Positions 1 to 9,047 of a DNA stretch of 64,000 nucleotides are shown piece after piece (within the stretch, counting starts at the first letter, position 1; every line of letters starts with the position of its first letter). Made by a program: the position numbers and the translations under genes. The DNA lies in NCBI GenBank assembly GCA_036759545.1, contig DAIOUL010000001.1, forward strand, positions 29,180 through 93,179, in the 5' to 3' direction. Source of the DNA: 66-474 sp036759545. Its GTDB lineage: Bacteria; Pseudomonadota; Gammaproteobacteria; Xanthomonadales; Rhodanobacteraceae. The notes beneath the pieces are model-generated. The model was not told the DNA's origin, searched no databases, and was given only the letters and a program-made list of their open reading frames with translations.

Positions 1-3000
1 GCGGTAACGACGCTGTCTTTCGACATCGCGTTCGTGGAGCTGATGTTGCCGCTCTGCGCCGGGGCGGAAGTGGTGATTGCGGATCACGACCAGGTCCGTG
101 ACGGAGCGGCGTTGCGCGCGCTGATCGAGAACAGCGCGGCGACGGTGTTGCAGGCGACGCCTTCCGGCTGGCGCATCCTGCTCGACTCCGGCTGGACCGG
201 CCATCCGCGATTCAAGGCCATCACCGGCGGCGAACCTTTGACCCTCGATCTTGCGGAAGCGTTGCTGTCGCGCTGCGGCGAGGTCTGGAACGGCTACGGA
301 CCGACCGAAACCACGGTGTACTCGACTTACTGGCGCGTCGCCGCGCCGCGCCGCGGCATCTTCATCGGCCAGCCGATCGCGAACACCGACGTTCGCATTC
401 TGGATGAGCGGGGAATGCAGTGTCCGGTGGGCGCCCCAGGCGAAATCACGATCGGGGGAGCCGGCGTTTCGCTGGGGTATCTCGGACGTCCGGAACTGAC
501 TGCCGAGCGGTTCATCGCGGACAGCTTTTTCCGCGAAGCGGGAACGTTGCGGTATCGCACCGGCGACCGTGGACGCTGGAGGTGGGACGGCAATATCGAA
601 CACCTCGGCCGGCTCGATTTCCAGGTCAAGGTGCGCGGCTACCGGATCGAGCTGGGCGAAATCGAATCCGCACTCGTCGCGCTTCCCGAGGTGGCGCGCG
701 CGGTGGTCGTTGCGCGCGAGGAGCGGCTCGGCGATACCCGGCTTGTCGCCTATGTTGTGCTGCGGGCGGGTGCCGCACTGGACAGCGCGGCGGCGCGGAC
801 GCGCCTCAAACAGATTCTGCCGGAATACATGATTCCGCAGCATGTGGTGTTGCTGGACGCGATCCCGCAGTTGCCGAACGGCAAGATCGATCGCAAGGCG
901 TTGCCCGCACCCACGGTGCAAGCCTCTCCGTCGTCGGCGCATGTCGCACCCCGCAATGAGCACGAGCGGCGCGTCGCAACGGCCATGGAGGAGATTCTCG
1001 CGTTACCCGGCTTGGGTATCCACGATGATTTCTTCGCACTGGGTGGACACTCGCTGCTGGCTGCACAGCTCACCGCGCGGCTCAATCGCGAGTTCGGCCT
1101 CACGCTATCGCTCCGCACCCTGTTCGACTCGCCGACCATCGCGGGGCTGTCTGCGGTCATCGAGGAGCGGTTGAAAGAAGGCCAGGGCGATGCGAGCGAG
1201 CCGATCGAGCATCGCGCCGACCAGTCGCGCGCGCCCTTGTCGCTGGTGCAGCAGCGCATGTGGCTGCTGGAGGAGATGAATCCGGGCCGCGTCAACTACA
1301 ACACGCCATCGGCTCACCGGCTGCGGGGTCGGTTGGACGAGGCCGCCTTCGAGCGCGCTTTCCGCGAAATGGTGCGGCGACAGTCCGCCTTGCGCACCGC
1401 GATCGTCCGGGAAAATGGCGAGCCGATGCAGGTGGTGGAACCTGAGATCGAAATCAAATTGTTTCCGGCGGAGGATTTGTCCGGCTTGCCGGCCGGAGAA
1501 CGCGAAGCCGTGTTGATGGATCGTCTTCAACGATTGACGGATACACCCTTCGATCTTTCACGCGCGCCGCTGTTTCGCGTGCGCATGTTCCGCATGGCGG
1601 CGGATGAGCATGTCCTGTTCTTCATGCCGCACCACATCATCTGGGACGGATGGTCCTTCGATCTGGTCTATGGCGAGCTCTCGGAGCTCTATCGCGCTTA
1701 CAAGACCGGTTCGCAGCCGAAGCTTCCGGCGCTGCCGGTGAGCTACGGAGATTTTGCCGTCTGGCATACGCGCTGGCTGGAAGGACCGCAACTCCAGTCG
1801 CAGCTCGCTTTCTGGCGGGACAAGCTGGCCACCGTGGAAGAGCCGCAGAATCTTCCTGCCGACAAGCCGCGCAAGCCGGGCATGTCGGGAGAAGGCCGCA
1901 CCGAATGGATCAAGGTTTCGGGTGAGCAAACCGATGCCATGCGCCGGATCGCGCGCGAGGCCGATGCGACATTGAACATGGCCTTGCTGGCTCTGTACTA
2001 CGTGCTGCTGTTCGAAACCATGGGGCAGCACAATCTCGTGATCGGCACTCCGGTGCGCGGGCGCAGCCAGGTGGAAATCGAATCGGTGATGGGATGTTTC
2101 AACAATCTCGTGCCGCTGTATCTGCGGCTGGAACCGAATCTCCCTTTCACGGAGCTGGTGCGGCGGGTCAAGCGCATCGTGGTCGAGAGTTTCGAGCACC
2201 CGGATGTACCACTCGAACACCTGCAGAGCGAACTCAAGGCCAGGCACGGCGGAAACGCGTTGCTGTATCAGGCGCTGTTCTCGTTTCAGGACGCGCGCCA
2301 GCGCATCACGGATTGGGCCGGGCTCTCGCATGAACAGATCCTGCTGTTCCAGAGCGGAGCCAACGAGGACCTCGGCCTGTGGTTCTTGGAAAACAACTCC
2401 GGGATGATCGGCGGAGTGACTTTCAACGCGGATGTTTTCCGTCCGGATACCGCGCGCATGCTGCGCGAGCGTTATCTCGAACTGTTGAGTCGGGTGATCG
2501 ACGATCCGGACCAAGCCGTTTCATCGCTGACCCGGATCAGCGATGCAGATCTTGCCAAAGTGCGGCAATGGAACATGCCCAAGGACATTCCAGGCGCAGC
2601 TGTCCGCATCGAAAAGGCGTTCGAGGCGCGCGCCGAACGCGCTCCCGCCGCGATTGCGGTGGCGGCGGCAAACAAGGATTTCACTTGTGCTGAAATCGAG
2701 CGCCTGGCGAACCAGATCGCCGCCTGTCTGCACCGGCGCGGCGTCGGCAGGAACAGCGTGGTCGCGCTGGCCGAGGAGCAGGGAGCCGATCGCACAGCCA
2801 GCCTGCTGGGAATCTGGAAGGCCGGCGGCATCTGTCTGCCGCTCGAGCCGGCCGATCCGCCTTCGCGCCTGAAGTCGATCATCGTCGATGCGAACGTGGC
2901 GGTAGTCATCGGCAGGTCGAAGCTGGAGCCTGCACTCGACTGGCCGCGTTCGCGTGCGCTCTGGCTCGATGCCGATCAGACGGAGATCGTCTCGGCTTCC

Positions 3001-5202
3001 GAATCGACCGGTGTGCCTGAAGCAGGTGCCGATGACGTCGCCCTCCTGATCTATCCCGGCGACACGGCAGAAACGGGAAGCGCGCGCATATTTTCGCACC
3101 GCGAGATCGGCCGAAACGCTTGGGCACTGCGCGGCCTGCTCGGGCTCGGCGACGAAGCGCGGGTGCTGGGGACCTCCGCGCCTTCCACCGCCATGTCGAT
3201 GCTCGAGTGCGTGTTGCCGATGATCGGTGGAGCGATCGTGGCGGCGCGTCCGGATGAAATTTCAAATGGCACGACGCTGATCCAGAGGATCAGGACCGGA
3301 AAACCGGACATCGTGTTCGCGGCGACGGATATCTGGAAAAAAATGCTGGCAGTCGACGTGGCCGGCATGCCCCGACTGAAAGCTGTCTGCTTCGGGGGAA
3401 CCCCCAAGCCGCAACTTGTCGAAAAGATACTCGCCCGTCACGGCGAACTCTGGAACGCGCTATCGCTGGACGACGGCATCGTTGCCAGCTGCGGGCGTGT
3501 CGAGTCGACCGACGCTGCGATCCACGCGGGAGGGCCACTTGCGGGCAACGTCATTTCGATAGTCGGCGACGATGGACGACCGCAACCGATCGGCGCGATC
3601 GGGGAAATCTGCGTGGCGGGCGATTGTGCGGGACAGGAGGCGGGCTCGCTGGAAGCCGTGGCTGCCCAAGCCGCGCGGCGCACCGGGTTCCGCGGCCGCT
3701 GGCTTGCCGGCGGCGAAATCGAAGAGCTGGGTCGGCTGGATCGGCGAATCTGCGCGAGCGGCCGCGTGGTTGATCCCGCAGCCATAGAGCAGGTGTTGCG
3801 CAAGCAGGCGGGCGTGGAAGACGCCCTTGTCATCTCCAATGTGGATGCGGACGGAGCCGTCAAGCTGATCGCTTACGCAGTCAGGAAACGGGGTGCATCA
3901 CCGGATGCGGGGATGTTGCAGCGCGCGCTGAAAGCGAATCTGCCTGCTGCGGCCAATCCGAGCAGCATCGCGATAATCGACGGGCTGCCCCGGTTGCCGA
4001 ACGGCAAGATTGATCAAAATGCCTTGTCGAGTCTCGCCTCATCTCCCTCTGCGGTTCAGATCGAAACCCCGGGCGGCGATGCAACCCGGCAAAACCTGGG
4101 TGCACTGGAACGGGGGCTCGTCGATATCTGGCGCGAACTGCTGAGAGTGCAGCAGATCGGCATTCACGACGATTTCTTCGATCTCGGGGGCGACTCGCTG
4201 CTGGCGGTGCGCATGTTCCAGCGCGCGCAGAAACTCACCGGAATCAATCTGCCGCTGGCCACCCTGCTGACCGCGCCCACCATCGCGCGCCAGGCGGCGG
4301 CATATCGCGCGGCCGGAGCAAAGGAACCCGAAATTTTCCTACCCTCCGGTTCACCGGCCGAACCCGCACACGATCCGTGGGCACCACTGGTGCCGATCCA
4401 GCCGGGCGGTTCGAAAGCGCCGCTGTTCTGCGTGCATGCGGTCGGTGGAAACGTTTTGAACTACGTACCGCTTGCCAAGGCGCTCGACGAGGATCAGCCG
4501 TTCTACGGCCTTCAGGCGATCGGGCTGGACGGGATCACGCCCCCGATCGATTCGCTGACCGCGATGGCCACGCGCTACGTGGCGGAGATCAGGAAGCTGC
4601 GGCCGCACGGTCCCTATTTTCTGGCCGGCGGATCGATGGGCGGCATGATTGCCTATGAAATGGCACAACAGTTGCGCGCCGCCGGAGAGAAGATCGCACT
4701 GCTCGCGTTGTTCGATACATACGGGCCCGAAAACAGGCAATTCGAGATCAAGCAGGACGATCCGCTCAGTCTGATGGGCAGGCGCTGGCGCGCGCGGCTG
4801 CAACGCGCGAGCGGTCTGGACATCCGCGGCAAGGCGGCGATGTTCGCTAACGCCATCGGCTGGCGGATGCGGCGAGCGGGAGACATTCTGCGCGTGCGCT
4901 GGTCGCGGGCGCGCGGAACGGCATTGCCCCACGAGCTTCGCTATCGCGAAGTGGAGCGCATACACGAGCAGGCTTATCTCGCCTACAAGCCAAAGCCCTA
5001 TGAAGGTTCGATCGTGCTGTTCCGCGCCGCGGAGCAATGCGAAGGCATCAATGCGAGCAGGACATTGGGCTGGGAAGGCGTGGTCACCGGCGGAATCGAA
5101 ATCGTCGATCTGCCCGGAGGGCACGATTCGCTGATCGAGCAGCCATTGCTGGTCGAGAACCTGCGCAAGGTGCTGGAGCGCGCGCAGGCCGCGGCGGGTT
5201 GA
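1..5202 (+). CDS. Non-ribosomal peptide synthetase, 5'-truncated by window edge (A-PCP-C-A*-PCP-TE)
   Basis: Assembly-line enzyme that activates amino acids, tethers them to carrier proteins, condenses them and releases the product. The frame is open from base 1, so the true start lies outside the window. In window residues: an adenylation domain from its A4 motif (SFDIAFVE, 6-13), with NGYGPTE (97-103), YRTGD (185-189) and the A10 lysine in NGKIDRKA (~293-300). Then a carrier domain with LGGHSLL (Ser351), a condensation domain with HHIIWDG (544-550), a second adenylation domain (~870-1345) whose core motifs are eroded, a second carrier domain with LGGDSLL (Ser1399), and a C-terminal type I thioesterase with GGSMGG (Ser1545) and GGHDS near 1706-1710. 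Only A10 (LPNGKIDQ) is well kept in the second A domain, so that module is probably loaded in trans or is silent. The product is unknown. A GT2 gene follows on the same strand. Confidence 0.95.
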   Translation, partial: AVTTLSFDIAFVELMLPLCAGAEVVIADHDQVRDGAALRALIENSAATVLQATPSGWRILLDSGWTGHPRFKAITGGEPLTLDLAEALLSRCGEVWNGYGPTETTVYSTYWRVAAPRRGIFIGQPIANTDVRILDERGMQCPVGAPGEITIGGAGVSLGYLGRPELTAERFIADSFFREAGTLRYRTGDRGRWRWDGNIEHLGRLDFQVKVRGYRIELGEIESALVALPEVARAVVVAREERLGDTRLVAYVVLRAGAALDSAAARTRLKQILPEYMIPQHVVLLDAIPQLPNGKIDRKALPAPTVQASPSSAHVAPRNEHERRVATAMEEILALPGLGIHDDFFALGGHSLLAAQLTARLNREFGLTLSLRTLFDSPTIAGLSAVIEERLKEGQGDASEPIEHRADQSRAPLSLVQQRMWLLEEMNPGRVNYNTPSAHRLRGRLDEAAFERAFREMVRRQSALRTAIVRENGEPMQVVEPEIEIKLFPAEDLSGLPAGEREAVLMDRLQRLTDTPFDLSRAPLFRVRMFRMAADEHVLFFMPHHIIWDGWSFDLVYGELSELYRAYKTGSQPKLPALPVSYGDFAVWHTRWLEGPQLQSQLAFWRDKLATVEEPQNLPADKPRKPGMSGEGRTEWIKVSGEQTDAMRRIAREADATLNMALLALYYVLLFETMGQHNLVIGTPVRGRSQVEIESVMGCFNNLVPLYLRLEPNLPFTELVRRVKRIVVESFEHPDVPLEHLQSELKARHGGNALLYQALFSFQDARQRITDWAGLSHEQILLFQSGANEDLGLWFLENNSGMIGGVTFNADVFRPDTARMLRERYLELLSRVIDDPDQAVSSLTRISDADLAKVRQWNMPKDIPGAAVRIEKAFEARAERAPAAIAVAAANKDFTCAEIERLANQIAACLHRRGVGRNSVVALAEEQGADRTASLLGIWKAGGICLPLEPADPPSRLKSIIVDANVAVVIGRSKLEPALDWPRSRALWLDADQTEIVSASESTGVPEAGADDVALLIYPGDTAETGSARIFSHREIGRNAWALRGLLGLGDEARVLGTSAPSTAMSMLECVLPMIGGAIVAARPDEISNGTTLIQRIRTGKPDIVFAATDIWKKMLAVDVAGMPRLKAVCFGGTPKPQLVEKILARHGELWNALSLDDGIVASCGRVESTDAAIHAGGPLAGNVISIVGDDGRPQPIGAIGEICVAGDCAGQEAGSLEAVAAQAARRTGFRGRWLAGGEIEELGRLDRRICASGRVVDPAAIEQVLRKQAGVEDALVISNVDADGAVKLIAYAVRKRGASPDAGMLQRALKANLPAAANPSSIAIIDGLPRLPNGKIDQNALSSLASSPSAVQIETPGGDATRQNLGALERGLVDIWRELLRVQQIGIHDDFFDLGGDSLLAVRMFQRAQKLTGINLPLATLLTAPTIARQAAAYRAAGAKEPEIFLPSGSPAEPAHDPWAPLVPIQPGGSKAPLFCVHAVGGNVLNYVPLAKALDEDQPFYGLQAIGLDGITPPIDSLTAMATRYVAEIRKLRPHGPYFLAGGSMGGMIAYEMAQQLRAAGEKIALLALFDTYGPENRQFEIKQDDPLSLMGRRWRARLQRASGLDIRGKAAMFANAIGWRMRRAGDILRVRWSRARGTALPHELRYREVERIHEQAYLAYKPKPYEGSIVLFRAAEQCEGINASRTLGWEGVVTGGIEIVDLPGGHDSLIEQPLLVENLRKVLERAQAAAG

Positions 5203-5308
5203 AGGCGGCGGCGCGCGTCTCGGGCTCGGTCGATCAGCGCAGTACAAGAGCACGCACAAACGATCACGCGCGTGCGGACGGATGCATCGGTCGAGCTGGC
5301 GCCACGAC

Positions 5309-6313
5309 ATGCCCGATTTGCGACTCAGTGTGATCATCCCGACATGGAATCGCGGGGCGATGACCCTGCGCGCGTTGCGTTCGGTGCTGGCACAGCCTGA
5401 CGCGAATCGCCTTGAAATCATCGTGATCATCGATGGTTCGACGGACGACACCGAAATGCTGCTGCGCGCGAACCACGGCGAGGATCCGCGTGTGGACATC
5501 CTTGTTGTCCCGCACGGCGGCGTAAGCGCCGCGCGCAATGCGGGTTTCGCGAGGTCGCGCGGCGAGCTGATCTGCTTTCTCGATTCCGACGACTACTGGT
5601 TGCCCGGCGCTTTCGCCATCGCCGAAAGCGTGTTTGCGCGGCATCCTGGACTGGCTTTCGTCAGCCTCGACGGGAGCACCTTGCCCCGTCCCGGAGCGCC
5701 GGCGCTGTCGCGCGTCATGCGTGCCAATGGGCCCGGCTGGTCACATGCGGCTTTCGCGAACGCGCCGCTCGCCTTCGAAGATATCAGAGCCGGAACCGAC
5801 AACCGCGCAACGCGCGTGCTGCTGGGGGATTTTTTCCCGGCGATCATTCACGGTGATCTGTTCCAGGTCGACGGGCTGTTCATGCGCCGCGAGGCGATAA
5901 CGCGCGCCGGGCTCTTCGACTCCCGTTTCGACTATCTCGAGGATTGGGAATTCTTTGCGCGGCTATGTCTGCAGGGACACGGCGCTTACGTGGATTGCGC
6001 CGGCTTCTGCCGCGATGTGGGCCGTGACGACGAACTCACGCATCACCGCGCGGATACCTCGGTGCCGCTTCGGCACCTGCAGATCCTGCATTCGCTGCCG
6101 CGGCGATTTCCGCACCGCATGGCAGCATATGCGGACTGTTTGCGCGGCGCGATGGTGGATGCGCGCTACCAGATGGGTGCGGCGCTTTCGCGCAGCCGGC
6201 ACCGGCGCTGGTCCCGGCCATATCTATGTCGCTGCCTGAAGCAACGTTACAAACCCGCGAGATCCCTGGTTCATCTCGCGAGATCGCTGCTTCCACGCGG
6301 CCGAGTTCGGTGA
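5309..6313 (+). CDS. Family 2 glycosyltransferase
   Basis: Predicted GT-A-fold glycosyltransferase transferring a sugar from a nucleotide donor to an unknown acceptor in the cytoplasm; 334 aa. The N-terminus begins the fold directly with LSVIIPTWNRG. The nucleotide-binding DGSTDD follows at residues 42-47 and the metal-binding DSDD at 92-95. A downstream DYLEDWEF segment fits the acceptor-side ED motif of GT2 enzymes. No membrane segments are obvious. The ATG at 5309 was preferred over an in-frame ATG at 5282 because it starts one short strand before the conserved SVIIPTWN, whereas the longer N-terminus (HRSSWRHD) looks like read-through sequence. It follows the NRPS by about 100 nt on the same strand and may glycosylate the NRPS product or add to the nearby polysaccharide. 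It ends 3 nt before a convergent sulfotransferase gene. Confidence 0.9.
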   Translation: MPDLRLSVIIPTWNRGAMTLRALRSVLAQPDANRLEIIVIIDGSTDDTEMLLRANHGEDPRVDILVVPHGGVSAARNAGFARSRGELICFLDSDDYWLPGAFAIAESVFARHPGLAFVSLDGSTLPRPGAPALSRVMRANGPGWSHAAFANAPLAFEDIRAGTDNRATRVLLGDFFPAIIHGDLFQVDGLFMRREAITRAGLFDSRFDYLEDWEFFARLCLQGHGAYVDCAGFCRDVGRDDELTHHRADTSVPLRHLQILHSLPRRFPHRMAAYADCLRGAMVDARYQMGAALSRSRHRRWSRPYLCRCLKQRYKPARSLVHLARSLLPRGRVR

Positions 6314-6316
6314 GAA

Positions 6317-7243
6317 TCACATCCAGTGCGAGAGGTCGCGCCCGATCAACACCGACAAACGTTCGACATCCGGTCGGCAGCGCGCGCGAAGTTCCGCGTC
6401 ACGCGGATCGGGCGGCTTCGGCTTGCCCTGATGCAGCCGCCGCACGGCCAGAACCACTCGGCGCCGGACAGCGTAGGGAAAAATCCGGTCCGACACTTGT
6501 CTGATCCCCGGTTGTGAATGGACCGCGTTCAAGAAACGCTCCAGTCCACCCTTGATCGGAGGCTCGTTATATACCCGGAATTCCGGCACGAACGAGGGAT
6601 CGACCTGGAGGAATTCCAGGATTCCGCGATAGGTTTTCACAGGGTCCGCCGCGAGATCCTCAAGCAGCACTACATGCACGGAGTCGCGTCCGAACGTGCG
6701 CAGATAGCGCTCGACTTGCCCCGCGAACTGGGCCACGCCGAAATAATCCTGCCACGCTGGAATTCCGCGGGGCGCCAATCGCAAACCCCTGCGGCGCTCG
6801 CCGCTCGCCGCGACCGCTTCATGGAAGTCGGCGATATTCTCGGTCGGCCCCAGCAGACAGTCTGCATGCCAGGAATGCATCTGTTGCACCGGGTCCCTGA
6901 GGGTGATCAGTATCCGGGCGTCGGGGCAAAACTCCTTGATACGAACGGCGGCCTCTTTCGAGTAGAGATAGAAGGCCGAGGCGTCGCCCCGCCACTTGTA
7001 GCCCTCGCTTCCCGCGTACATCGCGAGATAGACCTGTTCATCCTTGATCGATTTTTCCGCGGGAAGATCGAGGTCGACGCAGAAATATGCCGGCTCTTTT
7101 GCATGCCAGTAGGCACTTTCTTCGTCGCCGGCCGGAAAGAAGATCTGCGGATGCTTGCGCAGATACTCGTAGAGGGAGGTCGTTCCGCATTTCGGCGCAC
7201 CTACCAGGAAGAGATTGGGACCTGTGCGTGCGGCTGAAGCCAT
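6317..7243 (-). CDS. Sulfotransferase domain protein
   Basis: Predicted PAPS-dependent sulfotransferase (about 308 aa) placing sulfate on a hydroxyl or amine of a sugar or peptide. The 5'-phosphosulfate loop is GAPKCGTTS (residues 15-23), and the 3'-phosphate-binding region is ITLRDPVQQMHS (113-124) with the expected Arg and Ser. This layout is that of heparan/NodH-like sulfotransferases (Sulfotransfer_1 type). The ATG at 7243 was chosen because it places the first beta strand (NLFLVGAPKCG) close to the N-terminus; an in-frame ATG at 7273 would add ten residues and cannot be excluded. It is convergent with the GT2 gene (3 nt apart) and lies downstream of the TPP enzyme and A-PCP-TE genes on the same strand, so it could be the last gene of that operon. 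The acceptor is unknown. Confidence 0.9.
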   Translation of the reverse strand: MASAARTGPNLFLVGAPKCGTTSLYEYLRKHPQIFFPAGDEESAYWHAKEPAYFCVDLDLPAEKSIKDEQVYLAMYAGSEGYKWRGDASAFYLYSKEAAVRIKEFCPDARILITLRDPVQQMHSWHADCLLGPTENIADFHEAVAASGERRRGLRLAPRGIPAWQDYFGVAQFAGQVERYLRTFGRDSVHVVLLEDLAADPVKTYRGILEFLQVDPSFVPEFRVYNEPPIKGGLERFLNAVHSQPGIRQVSDRIFPYAVRRRVVLAVRRLHQGKPKPPDPRDAELRARCRPDVERLSVLIGRDLSHWM

Positions 7244-7321
7244 CGAGAACCTCCGGGCATGTGCCCGAAGCATCGCGGATAATTAGATCACGCATTTCGC
7301 TCCGGCGGCAGAGCCGGAGCG

Positions 7322-8995
7322 TCAGCTCTTGCGTCCGAGCAGGTCCTTTGCGAGCCCTTTGGCTTGCGACCAGCGCATCGGCAGCGAGTCACCCACGCGA
7401 ACCTCCACGAGGGTCACTCCCTGGTTGCCCAGCGCGTCGTGCAGTGTGTTGTCCGGCTCACTTTCGAAACGCACGTAACGGGCACCCAACGCTGCGGCCA
7501 GGGCTTTACAGTCGACAGCCCCGAGCTGCGTGCCGAATGCGTGACCGTGAGCCGCGCGTTGCTGATTGCGGATGGCGCCATAGGCGCCGTCGACGAACAC
7601 GATCACCGTCAAGCTGAGGCCTTCGCGTACCGCAGTCAGCAGTTCCAGTCCCGACATGCCCAGTCCGCCGTCTCCGATCAGCGCGACCACCGGGCGATCC
7701 GGCGCGGCGAGCTTTGCACCGATCGCCGCGCCGATTCCGAAACCCATCGACTGCAGATTGGTCGGAGTGATCAGGCCGCGCGCGGACCAGACCGGAAAAT
7801 GGCGGCGTGCAAGGTCCTGGTGCTGCCCCGAATCGGTCACAAGGATAGAGTCGCGCGGCAATGCGCGTCGCAGTGCACCGAAAAAAGCCGCAGGAGCGCC
7901 GGCGGCAACGCCGTGGATGCGCGGTTCGATCACGCCTTCCAATTTCTCGGCGGTGGCGCGCCGCTTCCACTGCGCCATTTCGCCGGCTTCGAAGCCACGC
8001 GATGGATCCGCCTCTTCCAGGCGCACGCAAAGGTCCTGCAAGAACCTGCGCGCATCGGCGCGGATCACGAGACGCGCCGGGTAGTTCGCACCGAGCACTT
8101 CTTCCGATGCATCCACGTGGATCAGTTTTTCTTGCGGGATGCGCAGCCGAAAACCGCGACTGCCGTTGTGGGAAAACTTGCATCCTACGGCCAGCACCTG
8201 ATCGCAACTCTCGATCAAGGCATTCAAGCTTTCCACGTTGTTGCCGCTGCATTCGAAACCCAGCGACAACGGATGGTCTTCCGCCAAAACACCGCGGCCG
8301 GAAGTTGTGGTGATCACCGCGGCGTGCAGCCTTTCGGCCAATCGAAGCGCGGATTCGGCCGCGCCATGGCAACCCTGGCCCAACAACAATACGCAGCGCC
8401 GCGCCCGGTTCAGGGCAAGCGCCGTCGTTGCGATCGCTTCTTCGTTCGACAGAGGCGAATGCATCTCCTTTTCCGGCCAACGGGATTCGATCGGAGAACC
8501 GCCATCAGGCCGCTGCGAGATTTGCAGCAGCACCGGACCGGGTTCGCCTTCCAGCGAGAGCCGGTACGCGCGCACCAAGGCTTCGCCCAATTCGCCGATG
8601 TGCTCGACGGAAAAAACCGCCTTGTACAACGGCGCGGCCACGGACGTCTGATTGAAGGCCTGCAATTGAAAGTGACTGCCAGGAGCCGTCGCGGGTGCTC
8701 CCGTGATGTGGAGCAGCGCCGCCGAATCCAGCGCCGCTTCCGCGATGCCCGGCAGCGCCCACGCGAAACCGGGACCAGGAATGGTAAGCACCACTCCGGG
8801 CCGGCCGCTGGCGCGGTAATAGCCATTCGCCATCATCGCCGCGGACAACTCGCTGGTCGCGACGACGGAACGCAAACTGGAAGTGCGCAGCGCTTCGTAC
8901 AGCGCGACGTTCTGCGTGCCGGGCAGTCCGAATACGCAATCGGCACCGACCTGCCGCAACGCGTCCACCAGCTTGTCGGCACCTCGAGTATTCAT
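7322..8995 (-). CDS. Thiamine-diphosphate-dependent enzyme (acetolactate synthase / 2-oxoacid decarboxylase-like)
   Basis: TPP enzyme of 557 aa with PYR, central and PP domains in the acetohydroxyacid synthase/benzoylformate decarboxylase order. The PYR-domain glutamate that activates the cofactor is Glu49 in ATSELSAAMMANGY. The metal/diphosphate motif runs from GDGG (441-444) to FVDGAYG, where Asp469 takes the place of the usual second Asn. Such enzymes decarboxylate or carboligate 2-oxo acids; the substrate cannot be read here. The ATG at 8995 was chosen because a GAGG sits about 6 nt upstream and the protein then starts with the family-typical GADKLVDALRQVGAD; a longer start would overlap the upstream gene. 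It begins 52 nt after the A-PCP-TE synthetase on the same strand, which suggests a shared pathway, possibly making or consuming a 2-oxo or 2-hydroxy acid monomer. Confidence 0.9.
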   Translation of the reverse strand: MNTRGADKLVDALRQVGADCVFGLPGTQNVALYEALRTSSLRSVVATSELSAAMMANGYYRASGRPGVVLTIPGPGFAWALPGIAEAALDSAALLHITGAPATAPGSHFQLQAFNQTSVAAPLYKAVFSVEHIGELGEALVRAYRLSLEGEPGPVLLQISQRPDGGSPIESRWPEKEMHSPLSNEEAIATTALALNRARRCVLLLGQGCHGAAESALRLAERLHAAVITTTSGRGVLAEDHPLSLGFECSGNNVESLNALIESCDQVLAVGCKFSHNGSRGFRLRIPQEKLIHVDASEEVLGANYPARLVIRADARRFLQDLCVRLEEADPSRGFEAGEMAQWKRRATAEKLEGVIEPRIHGVAAGAPAAFFGALRRALPRDSILVTDSGQHQDLARRHFPVWSARGLITPTNLQSMGFGIGAAIGAKLAAPDRPVVALIGDGGLGMSGLELLTAVREGLSLTVIVFVDGAYGAIRNQQRAAHGHAFGTQLGAVDCKALAAALGARYVRFESEPDNTLHDALGNQGVTLVEVRVGDSLPMRWSQAKGLAKDLLGRKS

Positions 8996-9047
8996 TCGCC
9001 TCGTACCTGCGCTATTTGCCGCCGCAAGCCGGCCACATTCCTCGCCG

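Noticed and set aside
1..33. GTG at 34 as the start of the NRPS
   Set aside because: The frame is open from base 1 and encodes part of the A4 motif upstream of that GTG, so the gene continues beyond the window.
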